Of a stretch of DNA of 64,000 nt, positions 11,799-22,577 are shown piece after piece. The position numbers and the translations under genes were made by a program. Origin of the DNA: Tuctoria greenei (lineage: Eukaryota > Streptophyta > Magnoliopsida > Poales > Poaceae); the NCBI GenBank assembly GCA_036927565.1, contig JAYESD010000008.1:168044922-168108921 (forward strand). Direction: 5' to 3'. Under the pieces are notes generated by a model. It worked only from the letters and a program-made list of their open reading frames with translations, did not search any database and was not told the DNA's origin. How positions within the stretch are numbered: the stretch's first letter is position 1; each line of letters opens with the position of its first letter.

Positions 11799-12715
11799 AA
11801 CATGCACATCTGAATTTTTACTTTACATCTTATTCAAAATGCATGTGTTTGAGAAATTCATCTCTATCTCGATTTTCTCCAAAATATTTGAAAAACTAGT
11901 GACTTTGTGAGTTATGGTCATAGTTTGAATGTTGATTGCTAACTGACCATATTCATAAAGTTTTGTTGTGGCAATATGTCCAAAAGGATCAATTATAGTG
12001 GCTAAAACTCAAATATATATGTATTCAGCCTCCTAGGATCGGACTAGTCCGCCCTATGGCCGGACAAGTCCGGATCCGGACTGGTCCGGGTCTGGTCCGC
12101 AGACCGGACTAGTCCAGCCTCTTAACCGGACTAGTCCGGCCCCTGGGGACTTAAACCCCCAGGAGGCGGCCGACCCCTCCACTTCTCTATTTGGCTCTCT
12201 CTCTCTCCCACGCGCGCGAAACTGCCCTCCTTCGGAGATTTTTTATTCCAACCACCAAAAATCATTTCCAATCCATGCATTGGAAACTCCGGAGGTGTGG
12301 GACACTTTCCCCGATCACTCGTGACGCGATCCATCCCCGATTCCATCGATTTCTCAAGATTTGAAGAGGTATCCCTCACTTTTCAAAATCTTGCATCATT
12401 CTTGATTCATTGAGTTTTTGATAGATGCCTCTTCATTAAAGTTGCTTCTAGTATCCTTGTGATCATAGCCTAGGAATATTGCAACTTGATTCCAAGATTT
12501 CTCGAAAAACCGTTGGAGTTAGGGTTTAACCTGTGTAAACCAGACTAGTCCGGTGCCAGGTGGACTAGTCCACCTGGCGGACTAGTCCGCCCCTGTGGCG
12601 GACAAGTCCGGTGTACACGGGTCAAACTCCAACTTTGGTTGTTTCTCGTGATTTCTTTCGCATTATTCTGACTCCTTGACCTTCTATCTTATGGCTTCTC
12701 TCTTTTTTAGCTGAA
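11799..12715 (+). other. spacer between copia pol and third ORF, with palindromes
   Basis: No ORF of note. Two clusters (about 12036-12142 and 12540-12612) carry the same palindrome CGGACTAGTCCG that fills the LTRs. The motif therefore exists inside the element as well as in its LTRs. Confidence 0.7.
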
Positions 12716-14364
12716 ATGGCCGCTCCTCGCCGTTCTGCTTCTCCCCCCACTGACCCCGGGTGGAAGGCAGAGCAGCTTCGCCTTGGCGAGGAACAGGCAA
12801 GAGCTAAGGTTGCGGCTGCTGAGAAGTTTCTCGAGCAGCAAGAAAGGGCAAAGGCTGCCAAGAAGCAACAAGCCAGGGCTACATCTATGGCCTATAACGA
12901 AGATAAAGCAATGGCTCGTGCCATTGAGGAGTCCCGCAAGGAACTCCGGAAGAAGAAGAGAGAGGAGCGCGAGGCTCATAACTCTTAGGCCACTGCTGCA
13001 CAAGTCTCCAAGAGGAAGAGACTTATGACAATTGGAGAGAAAGACAAGGGCAAGGAGCCAGCCCAAGAAGAAATTGTTGAACGCCAGATCGAGCGAGATC
13101 CGAAGAAGGGCAAGGCCCCGGCTTCTGCTGAGCCCAAGAAAAGGAAGCCCACAGTGAAGATACCGGCGAAGAGAGCCGAATGCCCTGTGATCAAGGAGAA
13201 AGGGAAAGCCAAACCGATTGGCCCCTTGGAAGTGCATACTCCTGAGAGAAATCCCAACAGGAAGGGTGAAATAGCTGCCAATGTCTTCCATGGGAAGGGA
13301 GCCGAGAAAGCAAGAAGGCTCTGGACGGACAAGGTCTACAAGTATGAGAGGAGCACCGCCGACCCTCGGTTTTGGTGTGACTTTCATTGTGATTATTACC
13401 GTCTTGTCTACCAAAGCATGAAGAAGCATGTGACTGAAGCACAATGGATAGACTGGGAGTACATGGCCAAGAAGCAACATTCTGCTTTTGATGCGGTCAT
13501 TAAAGCAGATGAGCGCCATGTGCTCAAGAAGATCATGGGATTCAAATATGACTGGAATGTTGAGGTCATTCTGCAATTCTATTCCACCATCTACTTCACC
13601 ACCTCAAGTGATAGACGGATCATATGGATGACGCATGGCGAGCAGCTTTCAGTCACATTTGAGGAGTTTGCCAAGATTCTAGGTCTTGAGGCTCACCTGG
13701 ATCATAAGATAATCATCTCTAACATCAAGGCTGTAGACCGAGATGAGCTAGCCTACATGTATCCGAGTCATGTTCAGTATGATGTCGGGCATGCTCACAA
13801 TATCAAGCCATTCTACAGCATTCTGAACAGGATCCTGAGGCGGACAATAGCACCAAAGGATGGTGATGCAAGAGTGATCCAAGGCAACCTGATGCACCTA
13901 CTAATTCTTATTGATGGGGAGGAGAAGTTCAATCTCGTCGATTACATCTTCGACAAAATTTTCAACATCTCGCATACCCCCAACCATGCTTGCGGGTATG
14001 CCCCCTACATCATGTATCTCATTGAGAAGGTGTCGGGCGTGACCTTCGTCAAGGATGTGACTCATCACCCGCTCCATCCTCAGACTCCTCCTGCAGTGCC
14101 GCCTCCTCCGCGCCGAAAGAATGTGGAGCCTCCCTCTCACTCGGCGATGCCAGCTCCTTGCCCCGTGGCGCCTCCTTCCCCGCCTCCGCCTCAATCCATG
14201 AGCGCTCTCTTCAAGTGCTTCAAGGTGATCTTCACTTCCTGCCGGAAGCAAGAGATCCGAAATCAGAGGCCACACAAGCGCCAAGAGAAGTACCTTAAGG
14301 AGGTGTGCGACAAGCTCGAAGTTCCCATGTCCTCTTCGGAGGTGAGCGATGGGGAGATCACTCC
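12716..14364 (+). pseudogene. SIRE-type third (env-position) ORF, split by Tat insertion
   Basis: From ATG 12716 one frame runs to the Tat insertion at 14364 and continues after it (27573-27747). Without the 13.2-kb insert and one duplication copy the frame stays open and ends in a strongly acidic Asp/Glu tail. One in-frame TAG (12986-12988) interrupts it. The N-terminus is Ala/Glu/Lys coiled coil (residues about 15-90), followed by a basic linker and a globular region (from about residue 215) resembling ORF1 of Athila-type elements, then a Pro-rich stretch. SIRE/Maximus elements carry an extra ORF here, sometimes called envelope-like. I see no clear signal peptide or membrane anchor, so its role is open. 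Confidence 0.75.
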
Positions 14365-15268
14365 TGTCGGTACCCTGGGTACCGTATACCGCTTGAGATT
14401 GCAAAGATCTCAAGGAAATGTCATCTACTTGATTTGAAGACCTTCGAAGGCCCACATGTCAGACATAACCGGACCCGCTTTCCCAACATGGTTAGTCCCA
14501 GGGTCGCCACGTGTACCATCAAACCGGAGCTACTGCACACAAGGGGGAAGCTTCGGGCTATGTACCATAACGGCACCCCCGGACCTAACCCCAGACCGAG
14601 GGAAGCTCCGAAACTGACACGTGTCTGGTGGCACCAGACCTATCTGTTCCCCATAGTATGCTCCGGAGCTGCCACGTGTCCAACCATCGGATCTTCAGCC
14701 TAAAACCTGTGGTAGACTCCACAACGGCTTTGGATCTTCAAAGGGGAATCAAGGACTTCAAGACCCGATTAAGTGTCATTAATACTATGTTAATGACACA
14801 CGATCGGACGACCCTTATTACCAGTAACGGCGCTGTCAAAGCCCGTAACTCAGTCATTAAGGGTAATTAAGCGCATCAAATGTGTATCAATATTAGTAGC
14901 CGTCGGGGCCACATGTCAGGCCAGGCCAACTTGTAACAGCCTGTCTTTGTACTATAAAAGGACAGGCCGACGATACATAGAGGGGCTCTCTGATCTCATA
15001 TCATCTGATCTGATCTGATCTGGTCTGATCGGCTCACACGCGCTCTCAACTCACGTCACCTGAGTTGAGTTCATACATCCAATACAACACCAACACACCC
15101 CGTGGAGTAGGGTATTACCCTCAGGCGGCCCGAACCACGTAAATCTTTGTGTCTCCTGTGTCATTTTACATTTCACCTTCTTGAATCTCCACGCGCCCAC
15201 ATCGAACTTCAAACTCCGCGAACACTTTTAGTAGTGTCGGGAGATCTACCGGATCAAAACCACCGACA
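14365..15268 (+). repeat. 5' LTR of inner Tat element (904 bp)
   Basis: Begins TGTCGGTACCCTGGGTACC and ends ACCGACA. The U3 part has 55-bp spaced CACGTG or CACATG motifs at 14453, 14508, 14618 and 14673, with a decayed unit at 14563. A TATA box TATAAAAG lies at 14953-14960, followed by a short TCTGA repeat near 14998-15025. ORFs inside it are chance. Confidence 0.94.
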
Positions 15269-15290
15269 GTTGGCGCGCCAGGTAGGGGCG
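15269..15290 (+). other. primer binding site region of inner Tat element
   Basis: The sequence just after the 5' LTR contains TGGCGCGCCAGGTAGGGG, a form typical for grass Tat-type gypsy elements. Which tRNA it pairs with I cannot settle from sequence alone. Confidence 0.75.
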
Positions 15291-15305
15291 CCTGAGATTT
15301 CAAGA

Positions 15306-16875
15306 ATGGTGAACTCAGCTGCTGAATCATCCAATGGTCATCCCGCTGTTCAAGCTGCTAGGGGCAATCCCTCCAATATGCAGCCACCAGCAGGAACCCC
15401 AGTTCCAGCAGGAGTCACACTTCCACCACTACCACCTCCACCAGCAAATCAAGCTGGGCAGTGCGATGGTGCACCAGCGTCAATCACTGCGTCGGCGAAT
15501 CATGACAACCCGAAACACGCGCTCCATGCAACACGTGCTCTCCTTCAGCGCCCACCACCTCCGGATGCATCCTGGGATGCAATGGAGCAGTGGAGGGCCG
15601 ATGTGGAACACTTGGTTGCAGCAGCAGCCGACCGCATCAGTAACCAGAGTCCTCCTTCAGGGCGGGCCCCGTCGCAGCGACGGACCTTGTCTGGCAGACT
15701 TGGTCCGCACGTTTCCAACAACAGGAGACTTGCTGCGTCACAGCAAGTGACGTCGTTGCCCTCCGGGGCGCGATGCACTCACACGGTATCAAGGCTTTCA
15801 ACTCATGACCTCCGGGCGGAGCTTGATCGACGATACTGTCAACAAGACGGCCGAGTCCATATCGAGCGTGCTCGTGAAAGACGAGAAGCTCAGTACATTC
15901 CTGCTCCTGAAGGAGTAGGAGGAGGCTGTTCAGCCCTGGCCATGCATCTGCGTATGGTCAGGTGGCCACAGAAATTCCGGCCTCACCTGCCGGAGAAGTT
16001 TGACGGGACCGTTAATCCCGTCGAATTTCTTCAGATTTACTCCACTGCTATCCTGGCAGCTGGAAGAAAATGAGGCCGTAATGGCCAACTATTTTCTAGT
16101 GGCTTTAACTGGGACTGCCCGGTCCTAGTTTATGAGCCTTCCACCCAACTCCATCAACAGTTGGGAGGAGTTGTGCCGACAGTTCACCGCCAACTTCAGG
16201 AGTTCATACACCCGACCAGGCACCGAACTGGACCTTTTTGCAGTCATGCAAAAAGGGGGAGAATCCCTGCAATCATTCATCCAGAGATTCTCTCAGGTAC
16301 GAAACACTATCCCTTCTATCTCTAGCGCTTCTGTCATTGTGGCATTTAGACAGGGTGTACGGGATAAGAAGATGTTGGAGAAACTGGCGATCAAGGAGAT
16401 CACCAGTGTCACGGAACTCTTCAGCTTGGCCGACAAATGTGCCAGAGCTGCAGAGGGCCGTGAAATGAACTCCAAACCATCTCCATAGGATCGCAAGAAA
16501 TCCTCCAAAGGCAAAGCCACTACCTCCGGGAGTGGCAAAAAGAAGAAAAAGATCAACGGCAAGAAGAAGTCGTCGGCCGGTGCATCTAATGTTGCAGCTG
16601 TTGCAGCTCCGAGTGGCCGGGGGCCACGCCCCGAGAAGCGACCTCGACCGTCTTCTGAAGACAGTGGCAAACCCAAGGTGTGGTGTCCAATTCATAAGAC
16701 GGACAGCCACAGTTTGGAAGACTGTCGGGAGGTCCAAAACCTTGCCGAGCGCTACAACGAGCGCCGGGAAGAAGTTCCTTTCCGACAGAGGGAAGGAAAA
16801 CAAAAAGTTGACGAAGCTCCGGCTAAAGAGGAGTTAGGTTTCCAGGATCCTAAAAAGGTCCTGAAGGCCGTCTAG
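15306..16875 (+). pseudogene. gag: Tat gag, broken
   Basis: Starts at ATG 15306. The first frame (to TGA 16071-16073) holds a Pro/Ala-rich N-terminus and the start of the capsid domain (FRPHLPEKFDGTVNPVEFL). A one-base frameshift near 16060-16070 moves reading to the frame of 16132-16875. That frame carries the rest of the gag domain and a C-terminal zinc-finger-like CPIHKTDSHSLEDC (CX2HX4HX4C, about 16687-16728). In-frame stops lie at 16126-16128, 16486-16488 and 16873-16875, the first probably from a tryptophan codon. The same frame continues directly into the protease. Confidence 0.87.
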
Positions 16876-17565
16876 ACCTCCGTCGATGACGATTCTGACG
16901 TCTCTGACAACGAGCGTCGGAAGACCATGAACACCATTTTTGGTGGATCATGGGACATCACCTCCTGCCGCGTCCTCAAGACAATGCGTCGGGACATGGC
17001 CGCTGTAGCTCCTATAGCCAGGGCGGAGCCTCATCGGAAGTGGATGGACACAGCCATCACTTTTGATGCTTCGGACTGCCCTCGAAGCATGGTTGGAGCA
17101 GGCCAGTTACCTTTGATGGTATCTCCTACCATCAATAACATTCAGCTCCACCATGTTATGGTAGACGGAGGTTCGGGGCTGAACCTCATAAGCTTCGAAT
17201 CTTTTACCAAGCTTCAGCTCCGACCTTCAGATCTTCACCCCTCCTGACCTTTCTCCGGAGTAGGTCCGGGAGCCATTACCCCACTCGGTGCTATTACTCT
17301 CCCCGTTACCTTCGGGACCCGGGAGAAGTATCGCACTGAGAAGTTGGTCTTTGACGTTGCTCAGATCAACTTACCTTTCAACACCATCTTGGGTAGGCCT
17401 GCCTTGTACAAATTCATGGCAGCTGCTCATTATGGCTACCTGGTGATAAAGATGCCAACACCAGTAGGCGTTCTCCGGATCCGCGGAGATCGCACTTCCG
17501 GAGTAACCGCTCTGGAAGAACTGCATTCGCTTACTACGACGCAAGAGGAGGACTCCAGGCAGTAG
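16876..17565 (+). pseudogene. pol: Tat pol: aspartic protease region
   Basis: In frame with gag after the TAG at 16873-16875. The segment contains MNTIFGGSWDI, the usual start of the protease region in these elements, and the active-site segment VDGGSGLNLIS, where plant Tat proteases have D-G/S-G-S. A TGA (17245-17247) splits it, and the frame resumes through FNTILGRPALYKF, the conserved end of the domain, to a TAG at 17563-17565. Confidence 0.82.
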
Positions 17566-19380
17566 CAAGCTCCAAAACCCCCGAGCATTCGTCAACGAGG
17601 CTCGACTTCTGCACCTCGTGTACAGCCAAGCGGCGACACCGACATTCCCGTCAAAGTCGTCCAAATCGGTTCCGATGCCGCTCAGACCACCTGTATATCG
17701 GGGGGCCTAAATGACAAATAGGAACTCGTGCTCATCGCTTTCCTCCGGGCTAATGTCGATGTGTTTGCCTGGCAACCATCACAAATGCCTGGGATCCCCA
17801 GGGAAGTGATTGAGCACAATCTGAAGATCTACCCTGATGCCTAGCCCGTGCATCAGAAGCCTTGGAAGTAATCCGTGGAGCGACAGAACTTCATTCGACA
17901 AGAAGTGAAGAAGTTGCTCGAAGCCAGATTCATCCGAGAAGTCTTCCAACCAAAATGGCTGCCAAACCCAGTCGTTGTGCCCAAGGCCGGCGGGAAGCTT
18001 CGGATGAGTATTGACTACACAACACTAAACAAGGCATGTCCAAAAGATCCATTCCCACTACCTAGAATAGATCAGATAGTGGATTCCACCCTGGGTGTGA
18101 ATTACTGTGTTTCCTAGACGCATATTCTGGGTATCATCAAATCAGAATGTCTAGGGAAGATGAAGAGCATACCTCTTTCATCACAGTAGATGGATTGTAC
18201 TGTTATACAGCCATGCCATTTGGTCTCAAGAATGCAGCTTCAACCTTTGTACGAGCTATGTACAAAACTTTTGAAGAACTCATTAGAGACATAGTGGAAG
18301 TGTACATCGATGACATCGTGGTCAAGGTCAAGAACAAGGAGTCACTCCTTGACACCTTACAGGCTGTCTTCGACAAGCTGCAGGTCACCCGCACAAATCT
18401 AAACCCAGATAATTGTGTCTTCGGCGTTAGCTCCGGAAAACTTCTTGGTTTCCTGGTAAATCACCGGGGCATAGAGGCTAATCCGGCGAAGATCAAAGCC
18501 ATTGAAGACATGCAGCCACCAGCCCGTATCAAGGATATCCAAATGCTGACTGGATGTCTAGCAGCCCTCAGCTGGTTCATTTCAAGACTGGCAGAATGGG
18601 CACTTCCCTTCTTCAAGTTATTGAGGAAGTCCGGACCATTCCAATGGTCTGAAGAAGCAGAAAAGGCATTCCAGGAGCTAAAACAGCTCCTCACCACCCT
18701 ACCAACTCTGGTAGCTCCAAACACTGGTGAGCCTTTGCTGCTTCACATTTCAGCAGCTCACGAAGTCGTCAGTATGGTCTTGGTTGCGGAGAGATCAGAA
18801 CCATCCTCAGGAATCCAGACCCCTCCAGGAGGGTCCGGAGGTTCCTGAAAGCGAGTCTGGGTCCCTGTTCCCAGACTTGAGTCCACAAGAGGTTACTTCA
18901 GAAGATCCAGACCCCTCTGGGAGGGTCCAGGTTGCTTCTGAAGAAGCTCCGGGTCCCTCTAGCAATGACCCGGAGGTCCCCGAAGAAGGTCCGGATCCCT
19001 CCGGGAGGATCCGGGTCAATGAAGAGGAAGCTCTGGGCCCCTCCGGGAGGGTCCGGACCATCCAGCGCCCAGTGTACTTCATCAGTGAAGTACTTCATGA
19101 CGCCAAGACTCGATACCTAGAGGTGCATAAGCTGCTCTATGCAGTTCTTATCGCCTCCAGGAAGCTTCGCCATTACTTCCAAGCTCACAAGATTTCAGTG
19201 GTGACTTCTTACCCACTTCGAGCAATCTTGCATAATCCCAATTCAACTAGGAATATTGCAAAGTGGGCAGCGGAATTGGACGAATTCGATCTCGAATTCA
19301 TTCCAAGACAAGCAATCAAGAGTCAAGCATTGGCAGATTTTGTGGCGGAATGGACTCCCTCTCCATCAAACCCTGGGGGC
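17566..19380 (+). pseudogene. pol: Tat pol: reverse transcriptase and first RNase H
   Basis: The polymerase copies RNA into cDNA. RT begins near 17720 and is interrupted by three further stops (about 17719, 17842, 17869) and a frameshift near 18105-18115. Landmarks: KAGGKLRMSIDYTTLNKACPKD, MPFGLKNAASTFVRAM and the catalytic YIDDIVVK (about 18303-18326). The first RNase H follows (FQWSEEAEKAFQELK to about 19380) with another frame change at 18830-18850. An unusual Pro/Gly/Ser/Glu-rich insert with repeated DPSGRV-like units (about 18800-19060) lies inside the RNase H region just before RPVYFISEVLHDAKTRYLE. Confidence 0.88.
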
Positions 19381-20046
19381 CCTAGTGAGCAGAAGCCGGA
19401 ACACAAGGCTCCGGTCTTCACCGAGCCTCATTGGACCCTCTACTTCGACAGCTCCATGCAAAAGCAGGGGGCCGGAGCTGGAATCCTTCTCCTTGCACCA
19501 ACCGAGGAGAAGGTAAAATACATGGTACACCTTGATTTCAAGGCGACCAACAACATGGCGGAGTACGAAGCACTCATCTACGGACTAAAGGTGGCACTGT
19601 CATACGGTGTCAAGCAGTTGCTGGTCAAGGGAGATTCACAGCTCATCACTAAACAAGTGAAGGGTGAATGCTCCTGCAACAATCTCCAGCTAGCTGCTTA
19701 CCTCCTTGAAGTCCAGAGGCTTCAGAAGGACTTCGAAGTCCTAGACCTCCACCACGTCCAGCGTGTCCACAACGCTGAAGCCGACAAACTCTCGACGAAA
19801 GCGTCAACCGGAGCTCCAGCTCCTGACAGAACTTTTGTCCGGAGGTTGTCAAAACAAACAACTCAGCCTGTTGAATTGAGCGAAGGGGGCGAGATCAGCA
19901 TCCCGAAGCTGACGGTCCCGATGGCCCTGTTACCATGGCAGCCATCAAGGGTCGTAGGTGCTGCCAGAAGCTTCTAGCAACCCAGCACGCAAGACTCAAA
20001 TGCTCAAGTTAGCTCCGATGCATGCATCTCGGAGATTCGGAGCTAC
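19381..20046 (+). pseudogene. pol: Tat pol: second (archaeal-type) RNase H and linker
   Basis: A second RNase H unit follows the first. It has the catalytic Asp in LYFDSSMQKQGAGAG, a TNNMAEYEALIYGL block with the conserved Glu, and KGDSQLI with the next Asp. A duplicated RNase H of this kind marks the Tat group. The frame (18727-19977) stays open through this unit and stops at a TAG (19975-19977) in the linker before integrase. Confidence 0.82.
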
Positions 20047-21259
20047 TTGAAAGACAACATCCTTCCTGACGATGATGTATCCGCTGACCAGATAGTCAGA
20101 TTGGCTAAAAGATACACATTGGTAGAAGGGGATCTCTACCGGCGCGGTGCCAACGGCGTCCTAATGCGGTGCATCACAAGGGAAGAAGGTTGCGAGCTCC
20201 TCGCAGAAATCCATGGAGGCAAGTGTGGGAACCACGCGTCTTCCCGCACGTTGGTCGGTAAAGCCTTCCGGCATGGCTTCTACTAGCCTACAGCACTCCA
20301 GGATGCAACTAAGCTGGTGAAGAAATGCAAAGCATGCCAATTTCATGCAAAGCAAATTCACACATCGGCTCGGCCTCTACAAATGATACCTCCTACATGG
20401 CCCTTTGTTGTGTGGGTGATGGACATCTTGGGACCTTTCCCAAGAGCCGTCGGGGGTTAAAAGTTCCTGTATGTCGCCATTGACAAGTTCACCAAGTGGC
20501 CGGAAGCAACTCCAGTTGTGACAATAAACAAGCAATCTACTATCAGCTTTTTGCGGTCCATTGTATGCAGATTTGGAGTCCCAAACAAAATCATTACTGA
20601 TAACGGGACCCAATTCACAAGCTCTGCATTTCAAGGATATTGCGAAGACCTCGGCATTCAAGTTTGCTACGCCTCCATAGCTCACCCGGCAAGCAATGGC
20701 CAGGCCGAGAGAGCAAATGCTGAAATCCTGAAAGGACTCAAAACGCGCACCTATGAGCGCTTGAAAAAACATGGAGCCAACTGGATTGAAGAGCTTCCGC
20801 CCACTCTATGGGCCAACAGGACAACTCCAAACCGGTCAACTGGAGAGACACCCTTCTTCCTGGTGTACGAGAGCTGAAGCAATCCTTCCTCCGGAAATCA
20901 CCTTGGGGTCACTCCGGGTCCGGACCTTCAACAAAGCCACGCAGGACCAGCTCCGGCGTGAAGACCTAGACCTCCTTGAGGAGGGAAGGTGCCAAGCAGC
21001 TGTTCGGAATGCCCGATACCGCCAAGCCCTTCGGTGCTATCATCAGTGGCATGTACACAACCGACAGCTCGAGGAAGGCGATCTGGTGCTACGGAGAATA
21101 CAATCCAGAGAAGGGTTAAACAAACTCTCCCCCAGCTGGGAGGGACCCTTCCGAGTGATTAAAGTATCCCGTCCCGGAAATGTTCGCTTGGCTACCGAGG
21201 ATGGGACACCTCTCCCAAATCCTTGGAATATTGAGCACCTCCGTAAGTTCTACACTTAA
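20047..21259 (+). pseudogene. pol: Tat pol: integrase
   Basis: The zinc-binding region includes the pair in KCKACQFH (about 20325-20345) after a stop at 20284-20286. The core has Asp in VMDILGPFP, Asp in ITDNGTQF and Glu in NGQAERANAEI. A stop at 20458-20460 is read as two residues in the outer copy. A one-base insertion near 20870 shifts the frame before the C-terminal part (20771-21259), which ends in a chromatin-contact type beta domain (LSPSWEGPFRVIKV) and the stop at 21257-21259. It shares most residues with the outer copy at 2311-3264. Confidence 0.9.
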
Positions 21260-22577
21260 TATCACGAAGGTGAGTCTGTAGTAACTTGAAGTGTATGTTA
21301 TAGAGTCATTGTACAGAGTCGGGTAGTTCCTCCGGGAGAACAGCTGGACCTTTCCCGGAAGGTCCGCAATGTTCATGCAACACTTGTCACAGTCTCAGGA
21401 CTAAAAGTGTGGCTAGCTACCCTGGGTCAAACGAGAAATGAAACACGCTTAGCCTGGTTCCGTACCCTAAGAGTGTACTTGTTTCCCCTGTACCCCGGAC
21501 CTATAATGAAAGACATCTTCATGTGAAACAGACTCCACGTGCATTTATTTTGTACAGGCTCAACATTTTTTATTTTTCTCTTTCTTGTCTATAACAAAGT
21601 TGTGCAATTCTTAAGAATTTTTATTTCGACCAGTTCATGTACAATTCGAGTTGTATTGTCAATTCTTTTGGATTCAAATATTGTTCATGGCCCACTCGCT
21701 TGAATGCCGCCAAGCCAATCTAGGGCCGGAGTGTGCTATCGACTTAGCCTGGTCAAGCACCCTAAGTACGCCACTTTACCTACACCCCGGCAGGCCAAAG
21801 TAAGGCGGGTCTAAGTACAATTGGATCTGGAAGAAAGAAGGCAATGCATTTGGTTGTACTCAGAATTGTGTTTGACCTAAAACTTTCTTGGGAATCGTAA
21901 GCCGCGACGAAGTTATAGGCAAGGAGCGAATTTTACTATTTTTCTTGGCTTCAGTGTGCAGGAAAAATAAAGAATCCACGTCGATGGAGAAAAGCCAGAG
22001 CTAACAAAGCTCCGACTCCCCATAGGTGGCTTGTGATCGATGTTAAACATTGAAAACAAGCATTACCGAAACAACCAAGCTCCAACAAAGCTAGGGGGGC
22101 CCGCTGTCGACGCAGAATAAAAGATGGTGAGAAGACCCCACAAGCGGAGTCTGCTGCCCACAAGCTACGCGTTGGCAAAGGTCACTGCCGGAGCTACTAA
22201 GCTCCGACACCCCGGAGGGCTAACTATCGATGCTCTACGCGTTGATAGGGACTATTGCTGGAGCTACTAAGCTCTGATGGTAGTCAATGTCGGAGCTTCT
22301 GAGCTCCGACAACCTCAGGGGGCCTTCACTATCGAAGACTTCGGACCTACACTCTACAAGTTTGAAGCAACCGAGTCTTCAACAAAATACATATCCTCTT
22401 GGTACATGTTCACAATCAAATTGTGTACATCTACCAGGGGGCCAAGTGAAGACAGAAGTGTTGAAGACAAAAAATGAAATTCATTAACAAATTGTGGATT
22501 TCATTCATCTGGAGACAAGGGATTACAAAATTGGGGAAGAAAAAGAGAAAATACAAGTGGGAGCCACAGAGATGGTC
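21260..22577 (+). other. non-coding 3' region of inner Tat element
   Basis: No credible sense ORF. It aligns with 3265-4581 of the outer element. The part 21990-22330 repeats a roughly 75-bp unit containing a GGAGC-CTACTAA-GCTCC-like inverted repeat. It ends at the stop of the antisense gene at 22578. Confidence 0.7.

Noticed and set aside
12707..13576. 289-residue minus-strand ORF opposite the copia third ORF
   Set aside because: It mirrors a G+C-biased coding frame on the plus strand and has no recognised domain; the plus frame is supported by continuity across the Tat insertion.
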